NCBI GenBank assembly: GCA_964035775.1
Contig: OZ038318.1
Span: 4,015,535-4,079,534 of the forward strand
DNA from: Osedax frankpressi
Lineage: Eukaryota; Annelida; Polychaeta; Sabellida; Siboglinidae
Reading direction: 5' to 3'
DNA length: 64,000 nucleotides
Shown here: positions 15,723-26,405 of the stretch, piece after piece
Layout: each line of letters starts with the position of its first letter
How positions within the stretch are numbered: position 1 is the first letter of the stretch
The notes under the pieces: model-generated
Database searches by the model: none
What the model saw: only the letters and a program-made list of their open reading frames with translations
What the model was told of the DNA's origin: nothing
Made by a program: the position numbers and the translations under genes

Positions 15723-16231
15723 CTGGGCGGGAATCTTTGCGGGTGTCGGAGGGGACAAGGTCTCCGACGCAATCGGCGACAAATCTGGAGTGACGACGAC
15801 GGGGTGTCCATTGCGACTCGAGCGTTTACTGGAGCTTCGACCTCGAGAGAACAGCCTCTTCTGCGCCGAGGGCTCGTTACGCCGAGACCCGGAAGTGCGG
15901 GCGACGACGACGACGTGGGTGGCGACGTGGGTGGCGGCGAGCGCGCAGCGAATCGAAGAGCGACAGGCGACGGTGGTTTTCGACGCAGGTCCCTTCGTCG
16001 GCGTAGAGCAGTGCGGAGCCCGCGGGGTGGAGGCGGCGGGGTGTTTGGTGTTGGGGGTGGAGGCGACGACGACGGGGTGTTTGGTGTTGGGGGTGGAGGC
16101 GGGGTGGTGGCGTTTGGTGTTGGGGGTGGAGGCGGGGTGGTGGCGTTTGGTGTTTGGGGCGCGGGAATGCCGAGATGGAGCCACCGGAGTATTCACGAGA
16201 GATTGAAACGATTCGTTGTGGCTGGCGGCAG
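15723..16231 (-). CDS. gene L, exon 2 of those visible (Ser/Thr-Pro repeat exon)
   Basis: Minus-strand exon of 509 nt: two bases complete a split codon, then 169 codons, ending in phase 0. Acceptor CGACAG at 16232; donor CAG|GTTTCA at 15722. The G left by the upstream exon plus CT gives Ala, so the joined protein reads PRVTRAQRAAASHNESFQS. The middle holds an 11-residue coding minisatellite (33 bp in DNA) based on TPNTKRHHPAS and TPNTKHP, then a Ser/Arg-rich stretch (KRLFSRGRSSSKRSSRNG) and several SP/TP dipeptides (TPDLSPIASETLSPPTPAKI). If the donor is not used, the frame runs on to a stop at 15693, ending VSTPPFKGT. Proline-directed kinase sites and basic runs fit a nuclear cell-cycle or chromatin protein. 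The RVTRA-plus-alanines stretch recalls part of INCENP, but this is too short and low-complexity to name the gene. Confidence 0.6.
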
Positions 16232-16889
16232 CTGTCGGGCGATGAGGAGTAAATGGGCGTGGTTAACGCGAGGGGCGTGGTTAACGCGAGGGGCGTGGCT
16301 ACTGCAGGGATATCGAGAGCTTCATCGGTGAATAGTAATTGGAATACAAAATGTTTGTAATATTTCATTATTTAATGCATAAAAAAATGGAATTCATATA
16401 AAACTGTTACTATCACTTCAAATCAACCACATACATAACCACATACATAACCACATACATAACCACATACATAAAGTTAACATCTAAAATAGGGATAACC
16501 TCATATATAAAAGTGACCTCGTATACAGGGGTAAACATAGGGGTAACTCCATAAGTAGGTGTAACATCATGTATAGGGGAAAACATAGGGGTAACCCCAT
16601 AAGTAGGGATAACCTCTTACACAGGGGAAAACATAGGGGTAATCCCATAAGTAGGGGGTAACCTGTTATACAGGGGAAAACATAGGGGTAAATCCATAAA
16701 TAGGGGAAACCCCATAAGTAGGGGTAACCCCATAAGTAGGGGTAACTCCAATAAGTAGGGATAACCTCTTATTCAGGGGTAAACATAGGGGTAACCCCAT
16801 AAGTAGGGGTAACCCCATAAGTAGGGGTAACCCTATAAGTAGGGGGGTAACCCCATAAGTAGGGGTAACCCTATAAGTAGGGGGGTAAC
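16232..16889. repeat. Intron with three short tandem arrays (18-, 12- and 18-bp)
   Basis: Intron between gene L exons. At 16253-16303 an 18-bp unit (GGCGTGGTTAACGCGAGG) occurs nearly three times. At 16427-16473 AACCACATACAT occurs about four times. From about 16490 to 16888 there is a degenerate array of GTAACCCCATAAGTAGGG (18 bp) whose core GGGGTAACCCC is almost its own reverse complement. The array abuts the splice donor of the exon ending at 16890: the donor GTTACC is itself the repeat's GGTAACC motif read on the minus strand. Confidence 0.9.
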
Positions 16890-17013
16890 CTCTTTGAGCT
16901 CTAGTAACACGGGGGATAGGAATGTCATCGGTATCCGGAGACACCGGAGCTGGAGACACCGGAGCTGGAGACACCGGGGCTACTACAGCTTTTGGTTTCT
17001 GTGTTTGTAAACG
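16890..17013 (-). CDS. gene L, exon 1 of those visible (Pro-rich)
   Basis: Minus-strand exon of 124 nt, 41 codons plus one base. Acceptor is CACTGATCTCAG, a good site; donor is AAAGAG|GTTACC. Only one frame is open. It reads RLQTQKPKAVVAPVSPAPVS, then a second and third APVSP copy (coding repeat of 15 bp), then DTDDIPIPRVTRAQR. It splices in phase to the exon at 15723-16231. Upstream exons of this gene should lie between 17014 and the NAPG start at 21809 or beyond, but I could not find a convincing one. Product unknown; the composition suggests an unstructured nuclear segment with proline-directed phosphosites. Confidence 0.6.
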
Positions 17014-17092
17014 CTGAGATCAGTGAGGAGATGACAAAGGAAACACATAGTTATGTCACTAGTTATGTTCTAGCTTCTAGCATTAAATCATA

Positions 17093-18125
<1,033 letters not shown>

Positions 18126-19964
18126 ATAATGATTATAATAATAATTATAATAATAATAATTAGTATTATAATAATAATTATAATTATAGTAATTATAATT
18201 ATTAGTATCTCTTTAAAATATATTATAATAATTTATATTGATTAATAAAAGATATTGTAGTGATATTGTATCAATTACATAGAGATGATAGAATTGTATT
18301 TACTATATCATGGCATCCGTTAGGTTCAAGAAATGAAATTCTAAAAATAGATATAGTGAAATTAAAAATAATAGAGACAATATTCAAATATAAGTTAATA
18401 ATTAATAATGCATAATGTATTATAAAGCAGATGCAGTTATTAAGTGCATTAATAATTAACTCGTAATAGAATAATGTATCATTGTTATGTGAAAAATCAA
18501 ATTATTGAGATGATATTCATAATTAAAATTAATTATTGCAAATATCAAATGAATAAGCACATTGATAATATATTATTAATAAATAATAATTAGTGTAAAT
18601 CATCATACCAACCTTGAAACTTGATAGCTAAGAGCTATATATAAAGATAAGATAAGGAAGGCTCAGTAATTTAGAGAGTTAACCAACTTCAAGCAATATT
18701 TTACCTGTGTGATTATAATAATGACTTCCATTTCATTGAAAAGTTCCAAAATTAAAACTAATCAAATCGATAACAATTTTTAACAACCATACAAAAATAA
18801 GTCTAACAAAACAGGAATTTATTCTTGAATTAAATTGAAATATATAAAATATGTTTTATTAAAGATTCAAACATACCACTGTTAATATATAATAAAGGTT
18901 TAACAAAATGTATTGATATCGGATACACAGATAAACATTCTTCGAAATATTATATTTTATTATTATAATTCTCAAAATAATCTTCAAAAAAATGAATTCA
19001 AGTCATAATTACAGTAAATAATCATGAAATAAAGTAAAAACTGGCTTATTTTAACAATAGTTTCCATTGTATATTCAGTACATGTTGTATGCAACACTGA
19101 CAACAAAAGCATTAGTAATTAGATAAGATAGTTATTTATTTAATTTGGAAGCATATTGTTATATATTTTGTAAGTATTTCAAAAAACACCGAGGTCTAAA
19201 AATATTCAACAGATTTTGAGATTTCTTGCGATTAATTGAACAATATTTACAAAAATTACAAATTCTCATAAATTTTACGATTCCCGTCTTATCTGTAAAA
19301 TATAAACTATTACAATGTATTTTTAAATTGTCTAATGGTAGACATATTTCTCTTAACAATTATAAATACATGTTATATGCGGGTAAAAAGCATTACAATA
19401 AATTAGCACTGAACACAAGATAAAGAATCATAACGGTGAAACTTGCAAAACTAAACCAAGATAAAGAAAAACTCAATAAAACGAAAGTAAGTTGTTGATA
19501 TTTTGAATTGAGCGAATGAAAACTAGAATTAAGTTAACAATATTAAAACAAACACGACTAAAAAACGTATGTGATTATATAATTAAATATATATTTAATT
19601 AAATAAATATTTTGAAATTAAAAAAAATTATTTATTTTTATAACTATTTTTTATGATTTATATCTAAAAGAGGCTCTTTTAAGTACATACATATTAATAC
19701 GAAAATGGTAATCATTTTAAAATGATAATCATTTTAAAAGGATAATTATTACATAAATAGTATCTTAATAACAGTGCTAAATAAAAAATAAGTAAAAAAA
19801 TCCTCAACAAATAATTCTATTATTTTAAATATATTACTGCATAACACAACATTATAATAATGGAACAATATAAATACATCAATATATAATGTGCAAACAA
19901 TATCCCATACCTTATAGTATAGAGATATACATATATGTAATAGATAGAGATATGTTATGATAGA
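18126..19964. other. AT-rich DNA without a recognised gene
   Basis: About 1.8 kb of AT-rich sequence in intron or upstream position for gene L. I see no exon I can support. A 48-nt minus-strand stretch near 18711-18758 lies between an AG and a GTAAAA and is open (LELFNEMEV), but it has nothing else in its favour. Confidence 0.4.
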
Positions 19965-20255
19965 GAGTACAGTTACCTCTACAACTACCTCTACAGCTAC
20001 CCCTACAGTTACCTCTACAGCTACAGCTACCTCTACCTTTACCTACAGCTAGCTCTACCTCTACCTCTATAGCTACCTCTATAGCTACCTCTACAGCTAC
20101 CTCTAAATCTACAGCTACCTTTACAACTACCTCTACAACTACCTCTATAGCTACCTCTACAACTACCTCTACAACTACCTCTACAACTACCTCTACAACT
20201 ACCTCTACAGCTACCTCTACAGCTACCTCTACAACTACATCTACAACTACTCTTC
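19965..20255. repeat. 12-bp CTACCTCTACAA/AG minisatellite
   Basis: About 24 copies of a 12-bp unit, CTACCTCTACAA with CAG, TAG and CTT variants, polypyrimidine-biased on the plus strand. On the minus strand it yields an open frame with a CRGS repeat after a short unique start (MTIAEYGIKLLAPQKKAKSS at 20305-20246); I regard this as chance. Confidence 0.95.
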
Positions 20256-21808
20256 GCCTTCTTTTGTGGTGCCAATAACTTGATGCCGTACTCAGCAATA
20301 GTCATCTAGTTTGTATTCATGTTTTATGGATTCGCATGGTTATTTTATTTATGATTATTCCGAATATCAACAATAAAGAGATTTTGACTTTCTTTTACAA
20401 ATGACGTGGTCATTGACTTCTCCTGTGGCCTATTCTCGACATTGACTACAGTAAAACCCTCCTTACCGCATTCCCAATGATTCTACTTACGGACCGATAG
20501 ATCGAGGATGTACCAACGATGAAATCAATCGTCATGCACCTAAACAGTTAATAGCGTAACCTACTGTAACACCGCGGCTACGAGTGAATACATATTACTA
20601 TGGTGTAACGTGTATTTTACAAGCAGTGCAAGGATAACTGCTACTATTCCCACTACATTATAAGTGTTTTATTTTATTTACCGATATTTATAAATGATCT
20701 CGAGGTCGGCGTACAGCGTACTTAGCTCTTGGTATAGTGTACGCAGCTATACAACGTACGATATGCGAATACATGGCATGTAAAGCTTAAAGGGGAATGG
20801 GTTTGTTATCTAGTTAATAGATTTAATGTTTGTTTCCGATTTGCAACTTACTATTAGTATCTCTAAATATGTATGACAATAATAAAATGATATTTGAAAA
20901 CAAATTTATCTTTTATATACTCCAACATACAAGTTACGATCTTATTTACGAATTTATTGTTCGGGTTAATATTATAGCAGACTTTTATTAAAAAATAATA
21001 TAAATCAAGTAAATTTATTTAGTGTTCTATGTAATAATTCAATTCACGAATGTATTGTTTTCATAAGATTATGCAAGACTGTATTCATTCTTAACGGTCG
21101 ATCTTCCAAACGATAAACATTCTATGGATATGTATATACTTCTTTGTTTTTAATTTGTGTTTTACGATCTACAATCTCGATGAACTCTTAACCTATGCGA
21201 AAATTCACAAACGTCCACTATATTACCTATTTACAAATATGCCTGCTATGTTCACTGTTCCAAACTAATCCATCAACAATGATTTTTGATTTTTAAATAT
21301 TTAATTTTATTAAAATCCTAGTAATAATTATATAAACAAACAATTGATATTAACATTTTTAATTTCAATTATATTAAACTAAAACAGATAATATATAAAT
21401 AATAACCCTTCTTTTAGTCATAAAGATTTTGAACAGTAAATAATATTACAATTTAAATAATGATAAATGCTATTTAAACATTTTCAGTGTTTATAAGTAC
21501 AACAAATTCGGTAAATGTTTATCATAAAATTAGATCATTATCATATAATTATAAACATGGATTTTTAAATACAATTTGAATAAATAATAAAAAATTAACA
21601 TATTTTTTCATTATCCTAAACTAGTTGTAAACTATATTCATAATATTTAAATATAATAATTAATAAATAACAATCACAGAAATGAAAATAGCATACAATG
21701 ATCATAATAATATCTTATTAATCAATTTCATAGTTCTTCACTTATTTTGAATTAAATGTTAATTATAATATCTTAGTGTATAGAGACAGAAATATTAAAA
21801 TTTATAAA
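20256..21808. other. Region upstream of NAPG
   Basis: AT-rich, with a CpG-containing patch at about 20400-20780 that includes GTAC-palindrome sequence (TATAGTGTACGC near 20735). It probably holds the NAPG promoter and 5' untranslated sequence and possibly the 5' end of the divergent gene L, but I cannot place a start site. Confidence 0.35.
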
Positions 21809-21867
21809 ATGGATGCAGCGAAAAAATTAGCAGAAGGAAATGAACATATTAAAAAGGCTGAGAAATA
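21809..21867 (+). CDS. NAPG: NAPG (gamma-SNAP) coding exon 1
   Basis: Plus strand, ATG at 21809, 19 codons plus two bases, donor TA|GTTAGA. Encodes MDAAKKLAEGNEHIKKAEK and the first two bases of a Tyr codon. This matches the start of gamma-soluble NSF attachment protein (human begins MAAQKINEGLEHLAKAEKYL, from memory). NAPG is a TPR-like helical adaptor that recruits NSF ATPase to SNARE complexes in membrane traffic; it is cytosolic and peripheral on membranes. The phase-2 end is completed by C at 22592 to give Tyr, exactly as the family requires. Without splicing, the frame would stop at TAG, which confirms the exon end. Remaining exons are missing because the gene runs into the assembly gap. 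Confidence 0.85.
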
Positions 21868-22591
21868 GTTAGATTTCAATATATCAGTGATAAATATATA
21901 TATATTAAATGTTTAATTAATTTTGAAATAGAAATTCTACCATAATGAATGTGCAGAATCACTTTAACATTATAATAAATATAATTTAAGTTCTACCATT
22001 TAATCATTTATTTCTAGATGATCTAGGTTTAGTTTTACGAAAACAAATATTTAAGATCCAGCTAGCTGAAACATCGCAATCACAATTATGCTGACAATTA
22101 TTATTAAAATGCTACACTAAATTTTCAAATTACCCCTAACATGGAAATACTGGTACTAGAATTTAGTGGGTGTAATGTTTCATAATTAGAATGATGTATG
22201 TAGTGCGTTGTATATTCAGAATGTACGATAATATTGCATTACTTTCTATATAAAATATGTAGCAAATATGTAGACAAGTGAATATGAGATATAATGTATA
22301 TAATAAGATATATATTATATTTTTCCGTGAGTAATTCGAGATTCCATTTATTTATTATTATTAACTTTGTTTATATATATATATATATATATCATCATCA
22401 TCATCACCATACATTTAAATTTGATAAATGTCACTTTATTTATAAATATTATCATAACAATAATTCTTTTCTTTGCATTTAAAATGTATTCAAATAAATC
22501 CATTAATAAACTCCCCAGACTCTCGCTTACCTGTTTACATATTTTTTGATAACGCAATTGCATTTTACTCATTATAATTTTAATAAATCAG
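21868..22591. other. NAPG intron 1
   Basis: 724-nt AT-rich intron with GTTAGA donor and AAATCAG acceptor. It contains (TA)n at about 22370-22391 followed by (ATC)n at 22390-22408. No other feature seen. Confidence 0.75.
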
Positions 22592-22659
22592 CATGCAGAC
22601 GAGTTTTCTAAAATGGAAACCTGATATCGACAGCGCAGCGGATGAATATAGCAAAGCAG
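22592..22659 (+). CDS. NAPG: NAPG (gamma-SNAP) coding exon 2
   Basis: Plus strand, 68 nt. C completes the split Tyr codon, then 22 codons read MQTSFLKWKPDIDSAADEYS plus KA, then G starts the next split codon before donor GTTTGG. Human NAPG has YLKTGFLKWKPDYDSAADEY in this place (from memory), so FLKWKPD-DSAADEY is near identical. This is the first helical hairpin of the SNAP fold. The acceptor chosen (AATCAG|CATG) is the one that keeps phase; using the nearby TGCAG would break the frame. Exon 3 should encode a segment like human AFKNAKQFEQAKD; the piece near 22969-23020 has AKQF in one frame but lacks a donor, so I did not accept it. Confidence 0.88.
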
Positions 22660-23800
22660 GTTTGGTTTGCGTGAAGTTGAACACTCTTCTTGTGAATCCT
22701 GCCGCCCGTAGACGCGCTCGTTACCAGGCATAGACACGCTGTTATATTAACCTTTCTAAGAAGATCTCTACTCAATACTATCATTACTAGACACACCTTC
22801 CGCTCGAGGCATAACATATTGCATAACATATTGCATAATATATTGCATAACATATCATAATTAGCGGAGTCTGAGTTTTAGTTTTGATATTCATCAGTGA
22901 ATATTTTGTTCTGCTATTTGCGACTTGTGTTAAGGTCCAGAGATGCAGGGTATTTAATATACGGTGTAGTAAACAACGTCAAGGCAAAGCAATTCCACTC
23001 TAATGTCGCATCAGAGCTGCGAACATTATCTTTGATTTTTTATATTATTTATTGCCATATTAGGTTTTTGTTTAAAATTACAATTATTTGCAGTTCTAGT
23101 ACCCCCACGTTAAAGTATAAATATGGTATGCATATAGATAGAATTAGTGGTAGGTTAGGGACAGTTGTAATTTATATATATATAATAATTATAATTAATT
23201 TCTCTGGTGATATGTATATCTCTGTTAAAATCATCTGCTATTTGTTTATTAAAATGGATTATAAAAAATATTACAAGATATAATTTTTGCTTGTTTTATT
23301 TCTTCACAAAATTTCATAAAGTTAAACTTATCAATATCTATTTTTATCAAGAACATTGTGATCATTATAATCCTCTTAAGAAGCCAGATTATGTAACTAT
23401 TATACAATCTAATATAATTATTGGAAATAAAAAATAAACATAATAGATTTATACTGAAAATAAAATATATTCACTTTTATCATAAAACAAAAATAGATTT
23501 TTGGAATTTTAAATAAATAATTAATCAATTTTAATAACTACTTTATAGTAATTTATAGTACTTTATAGTACTTTATAGTACTTTATGATATTACTGAAAA
23601 GTGTTCAAATCATTCTAGGATTATACTATTACTGTATACTATTTCTATTTCCCTCAATTGACCGCACATGACCCCAAACTTAAAAAGCTAGACAAACCCA
23701 TATCCTATATTGCCGACCTTATAATATAATAGCGTATAATATCATTGCTGATGCATACCTCCTCGATGCTTTCTAAACGTGCCCCCCTCCCTCGCCCCCC
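22660..23800. other. NAPG intron 2 / contig end before the gap
   Basis: AT-rich, with CATAACATATTG repeated about four times at 22810-22856 and CTTTATAGTA about four times at 23541-23584. A CpG-rich patch at 22680-22740 shows no supported exon on either strand. The contig ends in a C-rich run (CTCGCCCCCC) at the gap, suggesting that assembly failed in a G/C-homopolymer or purine-rich repeat. Confidence 0.5.
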
Positions 23801-24000
23801 NNNNNNNNNNNNNNNNNNNNNNNNNNNNNNNNNNNNNNNNNNNNNNNNNNNNNNNNNNNNNNNNNNNNNNNNNNNNNNNNNNNNNNNNNNNNNNNNNNNN
23901 NNNNNNNNNNNNNNNNNNNNNNNNNNNNNNNNNNNNNNNNNNNNNNNNNNNNNNNNNNNNNNNNNNNNNNNNNNNNNNNNNNNNNNNNNNNNNNNNNNNN
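23801..24000. other. Assembly gap (200 N)
   Basis: Exactly 200 N, the usual placeholder length. The last exon(s) of sestrin and all remaining exons of NAPG must lie here or be missing, so the real gap should be much longer than 200 bases. Confidence 0.97.
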
Positions 24001-24079
24001 GGGCAGAGTTGCAGCGTTCCGGATAACAAGACACCGTCTTGATGTAGTTCTTTAGCGGACGTTCCAGGAACTCGTTAAT
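24001..24079 (-). CDS. SESN: Sestrin, exon entering the gap (3' partial)
   Basis: Minus strand, 79 nt before the gap, acceptor CCTCCGCAG, phase 0. Encodes INEFLERPLKNYIKTVSCYP then ERCNSA, aligning with human sestrin [23 protein letters not shown] (from memory; shown here only as the family match). It lies in the C-terminal, leucine-binding domain just before the helix that carries W444 and E451 in human SESN2. Those two pocket residues and about 48 C-terminal residues (RMYxxFWxxFxHSEKVHVN... ending ALRAITRYMT in human) are not visible because the contig ends. The exon follows an intron filled by a purine array. Confidence 0.92.
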
Positions 24080-24081
24080 CT

Positions 24082-25335
24082 GCGGAGGGAGCGAGGTTAG
24101 CGAAGGGAGGATAGGAGAAGTAGGTAGGGAAGGGAAGCGAGGCTAAGGTAGCGAAGGGAGGATAGGAGAAGGAGGTAGGGAAGGGAAGTGAGGCGAGGGT
24201 AGAGAAGGGAGGATAGGAGAAGGAGGTAGGGAAGGGAAGTGAGGCGAGGTTAGGGAAGGGAGGATAGGAGAAGGAGGTAGGGAAGGGAAGTGAAGGGAGG
24301 ATAGGAGAAGGTGGTAGGGAAGGGAAGGGAAGGGAAGATAGGAGAAGGAGGTAGGGAAGGGAAGTGAGGCGAGGTTAGGGAAGGGAAGTGAGGCGAGGTT
24401 AGCGAAGGGAGGATAGGAGAAGGAGGTAGGGAAGGGAAGTGAGGCGAGGGTAGAGAAGGGAGGATAGGAGAAGGAGTTAGCGAAGGGAAGTGAGGCGAGG
24501 GTAGAGAAGGGAGGATAGGAGAAGGAGGTAGGGAAGGGAAGTGAAGGGAGGATAGGAGAAGGTGGTAGGGAAGGGAAGGGAAGGGAAGATAGGAGAAGGA
24601 GGTAGGGAAGGGAAATGAGGCGAGGGTAGCGAAGGGAGGATAGGAGAAGGAGGTAGGGAAGGGAAATGAAGGGAGGGTAGTGAATGGAGGATAGGAGAAG
24701 GAGGTAGCGAAGGGAAGTGAAGGGAGATAGGAGAAGGAGGTAGGGAAGGGAAATGAAGGGAGGGTAGTGAATGGAGGATAGGAGAAGGAGGTAGCGAAGG
24801 GAAGTGAAGGGAGATAGGAGAAGGTGGTAGGGAAGGGAAGGGAAGGGAAGATAGGAGAAGGAGGTAGGGAAGGGAAATGAGGCGAGGGTAGCGAAGGGAG
24901 GATAGGAGAAGGAGGTAGGGAAGGGAAATGAAGGGAGGGTAGTGAATGGAGGATAGGAGAAGGAGGTAGCGAAGGGAAGTGAAGGGAGATAGGAGAAGGA
25001 GGTAGGGAAGGGAAGTGAAGGGAAGGGAAGATAGGAGGAGGTGATAAAAAAAGGAAAGTGTAGGAGGTAAGAAAGGAGTGAGGATAGGAGAAGGAGGTTG
25101 GAAAGGAAAGTAAGGATAGGAGAAGGAGGTTGGAAAGGAAAGTGAGGATAGGAGTAGGAGGTAGGGAAGGGAGGGAGGATAGGAGGAGATATGGAAGGTA
25201 AAGGAGGATAGGAGCAGGTATGGAAGAGAAGGGAAATGAGGATAGTAGGAGATAGGGAAGGGAAGTGAGGATAGGAGATGGAGGTAGGGAAGGGAGAATA
25301 TGAGTAAGAGGTAGGGAAGGGTAGAGAGCATATAG
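24082..25335. repeat. Pure-purine minisatellite in a sestrin intron
   Basis: About 1.25 kb composed almost only of G and A (with rare T and C) on the plus strand. The main unit is about 51 bp: GGTAGGGAAGGGAAGTGAGG, CGAGGGTAGAGAAGGGAGGA, TAGGAGAAGGA, with shorter variants and a more diverged right end after about 25030. It occupies nearly the whole 1336-nt intron between sestrin exons 25416-25521 and 24001-24079. The sense transcript is therefore a polypyrimidine run. The long Leu/Pro/Ser open frames on the minus strand (24143-25612) are artefacts of this array fused to the real exon. Confidence 0.97.
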
Positions 25336-25415
25336 TAAAGCGCGATACATTGTTCAGCGGATGCGGGTCCCATGGGGCAAGCGTAGGCCCCGCAGTAAAA
25401 GTTAAACCCGCCGAC

Positions 25416-25521
25416 CTTTTGGTAATCGTAATCGTCGTGTCGAATGCCAAACAAACAATGGATGTAGTTCCAAATTGCGAGTCTGAAAGCAGAAGTGTCG
25501 ATATCGGAATTGTTACCCATT
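25416..25521 (-). CDS. SESN: Sestrin exon with leucine-pocket and GATOR2 motifs
   Basis: Minus strand, 106 nt: A completes the split Thr codon, then 35 codons, [20 protein letters not shown] and [15 protein letters not shown]. Acceptor CGCACACAG, donor AAAAG|GTCGGC, ends in phase 0. Aligned to human SESN2 (numbering recalled from memory), T386 (DIDTS) and R390 (FRLAIW) are kept, L389 is replaced by Phe and R391 by Leu. The acidic DDYDY segment, whose two Asp residues (406/407 in SESN2) are needed for GATOR2 binding, is intact. The exon lies between a 486-nt intron and the purine-array intron. The frame continues into the intron, but the phase-matched exon at 24079 shows the donor is used. Confidence 0.95.
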
Positions 25522-26007
25522 CTGTGTGCGGGACGATGTCATTACGAAATGAACGCGTTGCACTCGGTGCGATTAAATCCGAGGTCATCGACGAGGTTAT
25601 CGACGAGGTCATCGACGATTACAAAGTTAAGGTAGAAATTAAGAAATTTTAAAAGCAGTTGAATTTTAAAGAATTTATTTACGGTTGAAGTGCTTCGAGA
25701 TTTGAATATTTGATAAATTGATTCTTATTAAAACCTTGATGTTGTTAGAAATAACGTAGTTTGCAAATACATTAAATATAATCAAGGTGTAATAACGATA
25801 TTGATAGATTCGCAGATGAGTATTGATGATAAACACCATAAAATCACTAGGGGATCAAATTAAGTGAATTTTACAGTAAACCTAATAATTTATATCACCC
25901 ATTAATTAAAATCCGTAAACAGTTGTTTACAGATATCGACTACTCCTCCTCCTCCGGGGGGACGGGGACGGGGGGACGGGGACGGGGACGGGGGGTGAGG
26001 TACGTAC
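25522..26007. repeat. Sestrin intron with 12-bp repeat and G-rich run
   Basis: A 486-nt intron. It holds three copies of a 12-bp unit (GAGGTCATCGAC) at 25580-25617 and a G-rich run at 25955-25996 made of GGGGAC and GGGGGGAC units. The G-rich run begins about 10 bases inside the intron from the donor of the exon ending at 26008, so the pre-mRNA is C-rich right after the 5' splice site. Confidence 0.85.
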
Positions 26008-26251
26008 GTGTGGTAGGTGAGGTTGGTGATGGTCCGGAATTTGTCGTCGAGCAGGTTGCCGATGTCGGGGTAGAGGCGATTGGCGGCTCCGTAGCCGTGG
26101 TCCTGCCAACTGTAGTCTCGAGCTCGCAGCGTCTGTACGGCCGGCGAAGGCGAACGCTTCGCAAAGTCCTCGTAGGCGAACGAGGCGTCGACTTCGAGTC
26201 GAGTGCCCAATCCGCTGGCCTTCTGGGGAGCCGTCGGCTTGTTCATGGGAC
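26008..26251 (-). CDS. SESN: Sestrin exon, start of C-terminal domain
   Basis: Minus strand, 244 nt. Acceptor CCCCGCAG; the T from the upstream exon plus GT gives Cys, then [80 protein letters not shown]. It ends AC|GTACGT and the A at 25521 completes Thr. The stretch [31 protein letters not shown] is the hallmark of sestrins. The lid-latch threonines equivalent to SESN2 T374 and T377 (LTYHT) are conserved. The first 30 residues belong to the flexible linker between the two domains and are poorly conserved, as usual. Confidence 0.96.
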
Positions 26252-26339
26252 CTGCGGGGCGAGGGGCGAGGGGCGATCGAACGCGGGAACCGACGAAAGG
26301 AAAATTACGTCGCCGCGTATAAAGAAATATGTATCTATG

Positions 26340-26405
26340 AGAGGTCTAATTTAAGAATACAATACAATTTAAGAATACAATACAATTTTAGAATACAATA
26401 CAATC
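26340..26405. repeat. 18-bp repeat, three copies
   Basis: AATTTAAGAATACAATAC in three near-copies within the sestrin intron between 26251 and 26428. The adjacent 26252-26290 is GC-rich and holds the polypyrimidine tract of the next acceptor. Confidence 0.85.

Noticed and set aside
15804-16331. Plus-strand Gly/Val-rich frames opposite gene L exon 2
   Set aside because: Antisense shadows of the minus-strand coding minisatellite; the minus strand has matching splice phases.
18711-18758. 48-nt candidate exon (LELFNEMEV) upstream of gene L
   Set aside because: Too short and in very AT-rich sequence; splice-like ends alone are not enough.
22608-22853. Minus-strand frame beginning MLCNILCNMLCNM, considered as the missing sestrin C-terminus
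   Set aside because: It contains no RMY..FW or HSEKVHVN-like sequence and overlaps NAPG exon 2 on the other strand.
22955-23035. Possible NAPG exon 3 (frame containing KAKQFHSNVASELRT, partly like human NAKQFEQAKDACLRE)
   Set aside because: It lacks a usable donor, the residues after LR do not fit NAPG, and spacing to the split codon is one residue short; probably chance.
24143-25612. Minus-strand open frames of 347 to 489 codons rich in Leu, Pro and Ser
   Set aside because: They read the purine array; only the segment at 25416-25521 is a real sestrin exon. Low complexity and three overlapping open frames show the rest is artefact.
25350-25652. Plus-strand frame of 100 codons ending in EVIDEVIDEVIDDYK
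   Set aside because: It is antisense to a certain sestrin exon and its repeat part is an intronic 12-bp repeat.
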